This document shows, in pieces, positions 1 through 9,745 of a stretch of 33,030 nt of DNA; positions within the stretch are counted from its first letter, which is position 1, and each line of letters opens with the position of its first letter. Made by a program: the position numbers and the translations under genes. The notes under the pieces were generated by a model. That model worked only from the letters and a program-made list of their open reading frames with translations. It had not been told where the DNA came from and did not search any database. Source of the DNA: Apostichopus californicus (taxonomy: Eukaryota > Echinodermata > Holothuroidea > Aspidochirotida > Stichopodidae). The stretch spans positions 3,591-36,620 of the forward strand of contig JAIPMN010040806.1 of the NCBI GenBank assembly GCA_020650975.1, read 5' to 3'.

Positions 1-40
1 AGTACGGACTTGTCTGGAGTCTGTAACAAACTCTCCCAAT

Positions 41-415
41 CAGTGGCGGAGCGTCCATACAGTCAGGGGGCGGATGCCCCCCCCCCCCCTGACGGACTCA
101 AATGGACTGTTGGCGCCCTTTTCAGCTTTTTACCACTTTTTACTTATTCGTGATTATTGACTTTTTTATTGCGCTCTCATCTACCTATTGACATTTGTCA
201 CATTTTGTTGGCGATGACACCTATTTATTCTTCGTTTATCTGCAAATAAGAAAGGCCCTAAAAGGGTCATTTCCGGTGATCTAGGGAGTATCTTTACTCA
301 AAAATTTCGGTACGCTCCGCGCCAACTCGTGGTGGCGCTCCGCTTAGATAGTGTCGGAAGCGCCCATACAGACTATTCTCGCCCCCCTTGACCAATACCC
401 CTAGCTCCGCCACTG
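41..415. mobile_element. Short non-autonomous DNA transposon (MITE), possibly hAT-like
   Basis: The segment starts with CAGTGGCGGAGC (41-52) and ends with its exact reverse complement GCTCCGCCACTG (404-415), giving perfect 12-bp terminal inverted repeats. At 375 bp with no long reading frame it is non-autonomous. Ends beginning CAGTGGCG resemble hAT-type ends, but the flanks (33-40 and 416-423) show no matching 8-bp duplication, so the superfamily is uncertain. The right half has a block (about 310-352) with 'GGTGGCGCTCCGCTTAGAT' that recurs in the element at 21899-22568. A C-run lies at 79-89. Confidence 0.65.
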
Positions 416-2156
416 TATAAACCCCCTCCCCCACCCCGCTCTCCCACCCATCCCCCACCCACCCATAACAATGGACATCTCATGGAGGTCATGCATGTTC
501 CATATGTAGGTTATGAACCCAGAGCTTCTGGTCTCAAACAACATAATTGGAATAAATTGGTAGTTTATTAGTACATGTACTTAAAGTTTGATTTTTTTCC
601 TTCAATTTTCTAGATGTGATGTGTCAGATTCCTGTTCCATTACGAAACAGTCAGCCATAGTTTACCTGGATGAGAAGATACTGTAGCCTACATTAACTAC
701 AGTGCTCAGTGTATTCTGGCATATCTTTAAGTACTGCATGGTTATCAATGGTCCATCTGTCATAGGCTGCTTCAAGTTTTAATACACAAAATGACACATT
801 CACTCTCTTCTGATGAAAGATTAACGGATGCTCTCTGTCCCGTGGTGGAGATTTGCATATGTTGAGTTGGCCTGTTCTTTTCCAACTAAGTGAACCACTT
901 CAGGTGAGGGTTTTAGATATTTGATATTTTATAATTCTTGAGCTGAATGAACTACCATTTTCATTGTACTGGGTGTTTTAGTAATTGTATTCAGACTTAA
1001 GACCCCATTGTTCTTTCTTTTTTCCATTGTTCTAATCCACATACCCTTTAACCTTAACAATACCCCGTAACAATATAACTCTTCTGAGGTCATGGTGATT
1101 CTTTTCAAATGACATCTGAGGACTTGTAATTCCTTTCTTCGAGTTCTCAGTCACAATACAAATCAAGTGTAAACACAGGTACACAGACACACGAATGAAC
1201 AACAAAAACAACACAGATCCAGTTATTTGACACATACAGTATATTGTATACTGTCGTTTGAAGTTTATTAAAATCCAATATAAATATATAAAAGATATAA
1301 ATAGGAATGTCAATCAATATCATAACAAACATTACATAAGTATAAAATAATACAAAATAATACAGGGAGACCTAAAATATTTTAAATATATTAAAATATA
1401 TATGTTTATGTTTATATATATTTACTTTCTGTATTTATAAGCAAGGCCTTTTACAATTGTTCTAGCGGTATTATTAACCTGATTAAGTAACACATCAACA
1501 TCCAGGTGAAATCTTGTATTCTTTTCTGGTCTGTATAGTTGTATCAGACAGGAACAACATAGATAATTCTGAGGTACTATATTAAAATCTTTTAATCTCA
1601 CTTTAAAATACACACATTATGAGGGGTGTCCAGTACTTTGCTTGATATGATCTTCCCATGAAACTTGCAGTTGTACACCTACTGTATATACAATAATAAT
1701 TATTCTATGCATGAGAAATCAGTGCAACTTCCCAAATAAGTATCATGACTAGTGAATACATTATTAACTGAATGATTTTGATAGCCCGGTTATGGAATTA
1801 TATCTCCCATCGAACTAAAAATGGATTATCTTGAATATGGTACCTTCAAAATTGTTACTGCAATTGTGTTGCCAGATAATTTTAATTCGCACACCATTTA
1901 CTGCATACTACAGTAAAAAGCTGTAATCCAGGCAACAATTTCCTTTAATTATCTTACAGTTTTTGTTCCTATCAGTTTTTATGCATCTTCATGTACGATT
2001 TGCTGATTTATTTACTTACCAGCAAACGTACATGTATTTACAGACAAGCCAATACCAGCACAGACGTATTCAATTTTAAGTCTGTCATCGTCAATATTTA
2101 TTATTCATTGTCCTCCATCCAAGATCAAACACAAATCACTGAACAAGTATATAAAA

Positions 2157-2313
2157 TGTACTGTTATTGATATTATAATATCCCTGTCATTGGTCCATAT
2201 ATCATAATATCAATCAATTGAACAAGTACTGTATCGTGAATGTACTGTAATTGATATTATAATATCACTGCCATTTGTAGTGTCCATCATAATCTCAATC
2301 AATTGAACAACTT
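2157..2313. repeat. Two-copy tandem duplication, ~83-bp spacing
   Basis: A block beginning ATGTACTGT and ending ATCAATTGAAC occurs at 2157-2228 and again at 2240-2313 with substitutions and small indels. Both contain TTGATATTATAATATC near the start and TCAATCAATTGAAC near the end. Confidence 0.75.
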
Positions 2314-2857
2314 ACATTAAATATCAACAAAATAGCTGGAAACGAGTTTAAATAGTGATTCAGTGCCATTTAGTTCTAAGGTAAAATTTTCTTTTGAACC
2401 AATCAATTAACGGCACTTGGTGTTTTCATTAAAAGGTTGTGTTTGTTCATTATTAACATTGTGCTACAGTACCGTAAGTACACATCTGTATGTGAAAGAC
2501 AGCTGCTACATGCAACTACTGTAGTACTAAACCTACTAAAAGGTGTATTATAACACATCTAGATTTTACATTAATAGTAGTACTGGAGCTGTACTTGTGA
2601 TTTAATGAAACTGTTTGCAGCTTCATAATGTACCACATTACAGTCCAACTGTTGAATTCTCAGTCAGTACTGAATGTATTACATATGAGACTTAACTGTA
2701 CATACACTACTGTGTATGCATAGCACTTGTACAGTAAAGACTGTAGGCATGTACAGTATGCACCATGCACTATATTCAATTTGGTCTGTGTAAATATGTA
2801 CAGCTTAATATTTGGACGGACCTAAATCTGCAGCAAGGGTTGTAAAAAGAGTTATTT

Positions 2858-2970
2858 ATATGATTATTATGATAATAATAATAATTATTGTTGTTGTTGT
2901 TATAGTTATTGCTATTGCTATTGTCATCATTGTCATTACTATTGCTATTGTTATTGTTATTATCATAATT
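2858..2970. repeat. Degenerate trinucleotide/hexanucleotide microsatellite
   Basis: Runs of ATT/ATA, then TTG (four units), then ATTGCT, ATTGTC and TTATTG units follow each other in a simple-sequence tract. It lies in non-coding DNA about 180 bp before the EF-hand exon. Confidence 0.8.
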
Positions 2971-3150
2971 TGATAAAAAAATGTTGCTAGATCATAAAGT
3001 TTTGTAAAGGGTTCATTTCAGTGGTCAAGTATTGTGTAGGGACTTATGAATAATCACGAAGAACTCTTCCATTGAATTTATCTCTCTACCAGGTACCATA
3101 CCAGGCTGTACGCCATTCTTCACCTCCTCCTCCTTCCCCCTTTTCATCAG

Positions 3151-3404
3151 CCATGGAATCACCGTACAGTCAACAGCTGAGCGAGGAGGCCACGCCTACC
3201 CCCGAGGAGCTCAAGGCCATGATCCAGGAAAAGGCGAGGGAGCGCTTCAAAGTCTGCGACGTGGAAGAGAAAGGCTTCGTCAGCAAGCGGGACATGCGTC
3301 GACTGGTGGGAGAGATCCCAGGTCACGACGAAGGTCAACTCGAGTATGTCTTTGACTCTTTGGACACAGACGGTTACGGATTCCTGACGTTGGAAGAGTT
3401 CACA
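3151..3404 (+). CDS. CRACR2/EFCAB4-like EF-hand protein, first coding exon
   Basis: An 84-residue reading from ATG at 3153 (context CAGCCATGG, a strong initiation context). A long pyrimidine tract ending TCATCAG at 3150 suggests a 3' splice site two bases before the ATG, so the 5' UTR is probably split. Residues 18-34 form a helix before EF loop 1 (36-47, CDVEEKGF, Asp at position 12, non-canonical); EF loop 2 (71-82) is DTDGYGFLTLEE with D1, D3, Y5, T9 and E12, a canonical calcium loop. The spacing and the KGFVSKRDMRRL and VFDSLDTDG motifs match CRACR2A/CRACR2B (EFCAB4), calcium sensors of store-operated calcium entry. The frame then meets TAA at 3405. A donor with one more G (ACAG|GTAAGG) would join in phase to the exon at 4868, so this looks like a lost splice donor or a base error. 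Confidence 0.7.
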
Positions 3405-4867
3405 TAAGGATTCGGCTACTAGTTTAATACTGACATTGTGGAGATAAATATACAAAGAAAAATAGAGTGAACTTAACTTCACTTCCTGCCTCCTTTAAAA
3501 CTCAGAACTCACACTGTACCATGCCTCTAGAGTAGGATGAACTTATTAGGTACCATACACACTCAGTGACCGGTCACGTGACTGGTCAATGACCCTCCTT
3601 CTCATTGTGCCACCCAAAGTGCCCGGAAGTACATTTCTCAGTGGACTCTGACATGTCTTAAGGATTTGTCTTACCTGGTAGCCATCTAGACCTCCTTTTG
3701 GTGTGTTTAACACCGTCTTGGAAATCTTTTCTGAAACTCTACCAATTGGCAAATTAAAAGTACTGTATCCTCTTTTCAATTTGGGATTTTTTTCCCCGAT
3801 ATTAATTTTTTTTCAGATCTATAGTTCATGGTGTGAATGCTCGGAGCAGATCCATGGATATTGGTCATTACAGTAGAAGGGAGGGAGAACTTGTCAAATT
3901 AAAGTTTGTGTTTCACAACTTTTGGAACATTCCAAAGTGATTATAGGTATTAAAATTTAGTATAAATTTGGTTTATTTCATCAACCTGTATATGAGTGCA
4001 TTGAGGCTTCTACAGCATACAGTTTGGGGTTTTAATGCCAAAAGATGACAAATTTGGTCTTAATTTTTAAACTTGATTGGCATGAGGAAAGTGAAACATT
4101 CGGCCAAACAGCGATTTGGCGTTTGTTTAAGGGTATTATTTTTTTTATTTCCTATGAATTGAAGAAAAATATTAGCTGGAGATTGTGTTAAAACTCCCTT
4201 AAAGACCATTGCATCCAACCAATGTTTCATATTGTTCCGTCGGTAAAAAGTCTTTGTTATATTTTGTATTTTTTTTACCACGTTTCTGCCGCCGACAGTA
4301 ATGTTCCTCTACGAGACCCCCAATTACAACAAATTGCAAACCCACGCAATACAACCCACATGTGCAGGGAAGATTGTGATAAAATAAAGTCGTCAAATTT
4401 GTACTTAGCATTTTTTGGCATGCTTTCTGCCGCTAATTTGGCCGGTTGTGTCACAGTATACCTAGCACCCTGCACTACTATGGTATTAATAACATGTAGT
4501 GTGCATGGTGGATATATGTCTGCAAACTGCATGATAACGTTACAAAGTAATTTAGTGTTAGCATTGTGTAACAGTTTGCAAGTCTTTGAAATTATATTTA
4601 TATCTCTCATACAATACTAAACATAAACTAGTATGCCGTAAGTGTACAAAAAAATCACTGCACCTCCTAATTTGCATAAATTTGGTGTGATATTTTTAGA
4701 TAAATAGATATCAGATAAATAGTTGATATTATTCTTCACAGTAAGAACAGATATTGGGTTATCATTCTAATTTCCTACTTATTAAGAGTGAAGTCCAAGG
4801 ACAAATCTTACATTTACTTTGCCTAAAATTTTAAGTGTTCTTTGTTTGGTTCTGTTATTCCCTCCAG
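3405..4867 (+). other. Presumed intron of the EF-hand gene
   Basis: Separates the two EF-hand gene exons. No usable GT donor was found right after the first exon: the sequence reads ACATAAGGATTCGG. The acceptor side is good (TTATTCCCTCCAG at 4867). Around 4222-4620 both strands are open for over 110 codons, but neither translation was recognised. Confidence 0.45.
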
Positions 4868-5018
4868 GTGGTTTTCTAGAAATGAACTCCACCACAGAGG
4901 AACCGTCTGAGGACCCAGGGATGTACGAGGTACACAAGATGGACCAGGAGAATGATGCCATAGAAACAGACTTCCGACAGGCTATGGACAGTCTTGGTGC
5001 TAATGAAATTTTTACAGA
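4868..5018 (+). CDS. CRACR2/EFCAB4-like EF-hand protein, second coding exon
   Basis: The exon lies between an acceptor (CCCTCCAG, 4867) and a donor (ACAGA|GTAAGAAT, 5019). It begins in phase 1 and ends in phase 2. It reads G-F-L-E-M-N-S-T-T then an acidic linker, and ends DFRQAMDSLGANEIF. The last part matches the F-R-x-x-M-x-x-L-G-A motif that follows the EF hands in CRACR2A/EFCAB4 proteins, before the coiled coil. This supports one gene with the exon at 3151. The next exon expected (an E-LW-x-x-L-x-x-x-EP-type segment, then coiled coil) was not found between 5019 and 9640. Either the intron is long and passes around the SET gene, or this is a 5' gene fragment. Identity rests on motif recall, not a search. 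Confidence 0.6.
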
Positions 5019-7119
5019 GTAAGAATTATTTTAAATTTTAAACTTTTAAGGCCCGCTCAGGGGTTAATTGTAGACTGAAGCTTGAATGAAAGAAACTATA
5101 ATGTATGGTTAGATATCAAACCAACTACAGAAAAGAAATATTTGAACTCTTAAAGTTGTTCTCTTTGTGTTAACTTTAGGAGAGAGTGCTTTGATTTTGG
5201 GCAAAATTTTAGGAGCCAAGCATTGATTTAAAGGTGTACAAAAAAACACCATTTCAGGACTCTAATTCATTCCTTTAATATTTAACAACATCTCTGTTCT
5301 GTACTTAAAAATCTTAGAGCACATAAATGTACCCTTGGTTGTCCTTCCAGGATTGTGTTACATCTGACGCAACCATTTGACTAAAGGATTATGGCTTTCG
5401 TTTGTTCTCTTGGTATCCTCCTAAAGTTGTCCTGTTTGTGTAAACACGAGATGTAAACCAAATATAAAATTGTTATTAAATGCAGAGCTAACCTTAATAA
5501 GCCTGGCAAACTTTGTTTTCCTTTTGCATGGTATAAAACCTTGGTTTTCGAGAAAATAGTTTCGAGCTTCAATTTTATCCCCCAAATCTTTGCATCAGTT
5601 TCGTCCTGTCATCCCCACTACCTCCCTCCTTTCGAGTGCAAAATTTCCAAAGAAAGTTGCCTTTTTGGTGGCACATTGAATAACAAACTATTATTACTAT
5701 AAATCCTACGAGTAAGTTCAATCATGGAAAATGAACAAGGACATTTAAGTCAATGGAAAAAGATCAAATAATTATTTATGAAAACCAAATTTCTCATGAA
5801 ATCTGTTACCTGCCTCTTTCTGGGTTTTATCAAATGAAACGGGGATATCATTCCTGGTATGCAAACGGTACTGTGGCTCCTGAATGGCGCCCCAAGCAAG
5901 AAATGGATATTAAGGGATTGCCACCATCTAAGGGCTGGATGACTCAGATCGTAGACAGAGATTAGTGGTTGGAATCTTGTTCTAGCCATTAATGTCTTTG
6001 CTCGTTCCCATAACTCCTTACGTTCACATTTGGATGAGAGTGGAAGAATGTCAAACTGGATTTGTCCATAGCAACTAACTGTTCTTATAGTACGGACTAT
6101 GAAGTTACATTTTTTGGGGGATTCAATTTCAACTTTTATTGTATCCCTGAAACAGTAAATATATTGCTCTGAGGAAAAGTATCAACATGAAGAAAAGTAA
6201 AATAAAACATACAAAATGATCAGAAAGGTAAAATAAAATCCATATATAAAATGAAAGAATGTTGAAAAAAAAATACCCTTCAAAAATACCTAGCAATTAA
6301 AGTTAAAACTTGTTAGTACACTGCGGGGTATGAGGAGACTTATTTTAGCTTATAGCAGCGTGAGGTAGTCTCATCCGTCCAGCAGGGATAATTGACCGAT
6401 CCGGGTAATCATCATGATTGATAAGTTTGACCAAAAACAGAAATTAAGCAGAGTAGCCTTAAGAAGACATTGGTAGGGTGAGGCCAATAGATGCTGGTTG
6501 TCTCCTAAAAATAAGACTGGTTTGTAAATAGTAATAATAATAATACTAATAAAATCAACACGTTTTAAGTCTGCAACTACCTACTTTACATATGGACAAG
6601 CAAGTTGACCATCAAACATAACACCAAAATCTACTGATACTACAGTATAGCCGTAAGACGTATATCAATGTTGGCCAAATTTCACAGGTATCATATACAT
6701 CGTGTCTTTTTGCTACCATCTACTCAGCTTCATAAAGAAATCCTTATTGTAATAAAATTATATTCATGAAAGGGACGAGGGCGTATTGAATACAGAAAAT
6801 TAGACCTCCAAATCTCTGAGATAGCCTGATAGTTGTCACAAGATATTTCCTATTTCTCAATATATAGATCTGCTAAATTCATGAAGAAAATGCCACTCTC
6901 ACAAAAAAGTATCATTTGTGCAATATTTCATTTACTAAGTACAATTAAAATAGGCAGATAATGAGTGTTTGAATAAAAAAAGATGTGTTTCCTTTTTTAA
7001 TTTTTTTTTATCAATAATTTAACAAAGTGATATACAACGTACATTCAAGAGCAAAGATGTTTACACTGTATTGTGTTGTTCGTTGGGTAAACATGTAACT
7101 TCAAATATTTCATGTTCCA

Positions 7120-7122
<3 letters not shown>
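5019..7122. other. No gene recognised
   Basis: AT-rich intron or intergenic DNA after the second EF-hand exon. A 70-codon plus frame at 5753-5965 has fairly ordinary amino-acid composition, but I recognise no family and saw no clear splice borders. Nothing else is supported here. Confidence 0.45.
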
Positions 7123-7152
<30 letters not shown>

Positions 7153-7154
7153 TG
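7123..7154. repeat. (TATG)8 microsatellite
   Basis: Eight uninterrupted TATG units, 32 bp. Confidence 0.95.
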
Positions 7155-7218
7155 CACTTACCGCAAGTACATTGTGGGGCAATTTCAATGTACATTGCTA
7201 CACCGTGGGGCTTTTCTA

Positions 7219-7242
7219 CATTGTGGGGTTAACCCCACAATG
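7219..7242. repeat. 24-bp perfect palindrome
   Basis: The arm CATTGTGGGGTT (7219-7230) is followed at once by its exact reverse complement AACCCCACAATG (7231-7242), with no loop. Flanking CTTTTC on the left and GAAAAG-like sequence on the right extend the symmetry if a 3-nt bulge is allowed. A related TTGTGGGGC/CCGTGGGGC pair lies just upstream (7170-7213), and the CCCCACAATG core recurs near 28730 and 28773. Confidence 0.85.
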
Positions 7243-7734
7243 AAAAGTATGTGAATTTTGTACGTGTCATTATGGGTTGATTCAAAGTGAAAAAAATAAT
7301 AACCCCACTGTTAAATATAATTGTATGTAGTCATTTTGTATGTACCAGGCTTTGTATGTAGGGTTCCTCCTTGGTTAGACGTAAGTTAAATAGCGCCATC
7401 ATCTTTGCATACCCAGAGCGATGCACATACATTTCACACAGATAAATTGCCTATTCTGTATGTTGATCACTTTGTGGGTCTATCAAAGCCATTATGATAT
7501 TCTGTACTATGTATGTCAATGTGGGCCTGCATGCATTGTAAATTAATCATACATGCACACACAGTACAGCCTAGCGGCCACAGCTAGTCTAACGTTAGGC
7601 TACTGCCAGAAGCAAGAAGATGTAACTTTGCTTCGTTCGAGGTAAGCCAAATATTTCCGTTTTTTCAAGCCCATTATATTTGGAGGGGCATGTACATGTA
7701 CCAGTCGTTGGGAGGCCCTTAACTGTTACTGTTA

Positions 7735-9115
7735 CTAGTGTTAGTGAGCGACAGTGGACCCTGTCTAGGCTAGGCCAAGCCTAATTTTAGGCTAGGTTAG
7801 GCCTGACTAACACTGTAACAACTAGGCTAGCTAATGTAATGTGTTACTGTTAGTGTTAGCCTGGCCTAGTCTTAACCTAGCTTACAGGCCATAGTATAGT
7901 ACATCAGGTCAATGGTTTCCGCAGAGACTAGTTTAGTTTAGTAGAAAAAAGGATCAGGAGGGACACTGAAGTCCCCATCAAGGACCCTATAGAGAGAGAA
8001 ACAAAACTGAAGACACAAACACTCAGACCCGATTACAATGCTTAAAGTGCTTGTCCAAAACATTCTTAAACCCATTGACACTACTTCTTGTAAGTACAAC
8101 TTTCTCAGGCAAACCGTTCCACTCATTCACAACCCTATTAGGAAAAAAGTTATGCCGAATATTAATCCTACTTAGGCTAGCCTAGTGACTTTTGGAACTT
8201 AAGAAAATGACCTCTGGTACAAGTTACTACTGTTAGTGTTAGCAAACATGAAAAAGTCGGTAATGGATAAATTGTCAAAACCATACACAATTTTGAAAAC
8301 TTGAATCAAGCCCCCACGTAACCTCCTAAGCTCCAGTGTGGTGAGATTCAACAGTTGTAACCGCCTATAATAAGGAACACTCTTTAAGGATCTAATCATC
8401 CTAGTAGCCCTCCTCTGGACCTTTTCAAGTACTTCCTTATCCTTAGCAAAATATGGGTTCCAAGCCTGCATAGCATACTCCAGATGAGGCCTAACCAACT
8501 GCTTATAAAGCCTAACTACGATGTCCTCTTTCAGAAAACTGAAGTTCCTCTTGATCATACCTAAAACCCTATTACCTCTTAGTTTTAGCAGATTCAAGAC
8601 AATGTTTAGAAGGTTGCAGAGACGAGTCAATGTAGATACTTAGGTCTCTTTCAACAGAGACCTCTTGTAACTCCACACCATTAAGATTGTAAAACTAGGC
8701 TACTAGTATTACTAGGCTTAATTGGGCTATAGGCCCTAGTCCTAGGCCTGATTAGGCTAGGTCCTATATATGCCTAATATCGAAATATAGGTTTATAGCT
8801 AAAGTTAATGAAACTTTAGCTAAGTTTGCCTAGGCCTAGCTAGGCTAGGCAAATTAGGCCTAGGCCTCACATTAGGACTAAGTTAGGCTAGGACTAGCCT
8901 GTCGCCCTAGGCTAGGCCTAACGGAGGCCTAGCCCAGGCTATTCTATAGACTAGATGTTATAGGGCCTAGGCCTAGCATAGGTTAACTTTGCCTAGCTAG
9001 TTTGAATTAGGATAGCCTATTAAAAACAAAATCTAGCCTAGCTAGGGACCTAGGCCTAGGTAGACAAACTGTTACTGGGCTAGGCCTAATATGTTATGCT
9101 AGCTAGGCCTAGGCT
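7735..9115. repeat. CTAGG/AGGCCTA-rich low-complexity tract
   Basis: Irregular, dense repeats of TAGGCC, CTAGGC and their complements occupy about 7735-7900 and 8690-9115, with the reverse-transcriptase fragment at 8023-8692 between them. AGGCCT is self-complementary, so many small inverted repeats result. No coding function is seen. Confidence 0.8.
8023..8692 (-). pseudogene. Non-LTR retrotransposon (CR1/L2-like) reverse-transcriptase 3' fragment, broken
   Basis: Read on the minus strand, the fragment starts near 8692 with a 'VELQEVSVERDLSIYID' type segment, then shifts frame near 8612, continues through RVLGMIKRNFSFL, RLYKQLVRPHLEYA and EKVQRRATRMI, shifts frame again at about 8160-8200, and ends in NRVVNEWNGLP and a stop at 8023-8025. 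These are hallmarks of the region after the palm in CR1/L2-like reverse transcriptases (thumb and C-terminal end). The catalytic palm is absent. At least two frameshifts and several stops show it is dead. CTAGG-rich sequence borders both sides. Confidence 0.85.
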
Positions 9116-9436
9116 ATTTACAATTAAGTTACACATTCTATCAGTAGACCCTTGGCAATATCATAGCTCCCAAGTTTTGTTTAGTGAGATGCGGGTCCAC
9201 CAGTGCAGGGATGCAGACACCATCCAAGTGAAGCGCCACATAGGCTATTCCGCAGATTTAGCCATAAATTCAGGTCAAAGAACTCACACACCCATGGCCA
9301 ATTTATTAAAAAAACATAGCCTACATTGTTCTATTGAACGAACCATGCCTATGTGTATATGTTTTTTGTCTTACAACTGTTTGGTTAAAACATGCAAGTT
9401 GATGCAACGTCTTTACACAATTGTATGTACATGCGG

Positions 9437-9448
9437 CAGTGGCGGAGC
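9437..9448. repeat. Solo copy of the CAGTGGCGGAGC transposon end
   Basis: The 12-mer CAGTGGCGGAGC is identical to the terminal repeat of the element at 41-415. I did not find its partner end nearby, so this is probably a truncated element about 190 bp before the start of the SET gene. Confidence 0.5.
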
Positions 9449-9639
9449 TCATCAACCTACTGTAGGCATAGTGTTATTGTTAGCTAGACCTAGCCTGTAG
9501 AGGTAACCTGCACTCCAAACAATTTAACAAATATCAAGGTAACACTTGACACAGATTAGCCTAGGAGAAAGCTGCAGAGAAAGTTAAGTGTAGGAATATC
9601 TTTATTTCTCTGATTTTTTTATTTCCATGATTTGTGAAG

Positions 9640-9745
9640 ATGAGAACCAGAAGCAAGGTACCTCGTACCACTGATCCACTGGACTGGGTAGAGAAGAAAC
9701 AAGATCCTCCTGGTACTGTTGTGAGGTTTGTATCTCATGAGATTG
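9640..9745 (+). CDS. Fusion gene exon 1: N-terminus before the SET core
   Basis: Encodes 35 residues from ATG 9640 plus one base (phase 1). The ATG has A at -3 and directly follows a possible acceptor (GTGAAG), so an upstream non-coding exon is likely. The peptide begins MRTRSK and includes DPLDWVEKKQDPPG, ending VSHEI. The D-P-x-x-W/Y-V-x-K-x-x-DPP pattern resembles the segment before the SET core in fish and invertebrate KMT5A-like proteins, as I recall them. The donor is ATTG|GTAAGA at 9746. The next codon is completed by exon 2 to give the G of the GKG cofactor-binding motif. Confidence 0.65.

Larger units (their letters stand above)
416..3150. other. Intergenic, no gene recognised
   Basis: AT-rich sequence without a convincing coding exon on either strand. 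Short frames here (for example minus-strand ones at 1032-1332 and 1422-1613) have no recognisable composition or motif. The only structures seen are the duplication at 2157-2313 and the microsatellite at 2858-2970. Upstream non-coding exons of the EF-hand gene could lie here unseen. Confidence 0.5.

Noticed and set aside
1032..1613. Minus-strand frames of 61-93 codons
   Set aside because: AT-rich, Ile/Tyr/Phe-rich peptides typical of non-coding DNA; no support.
4222..4620. A 132-codon plus frame overlapping a 111-codon minus frame
   Set aside because: Neither translation resembles a family I know, codon composition is AT-driven, and no splice or transposon borders support it. It may be an old mobile-element remnant.
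5753..5965. A 70-codon plus frame with Trp- and Pro-containing peptide
   Set aside because: Not recognised; no fitting splice site joins it to the EF-hand gene, and the minus strand is equally open.
9096..9500. A 134-codon plus frame upstream of the SET gene
   Set aside because: Begins within CTAGG-rich repeat and ends after a transposon end; no motif was recognised.
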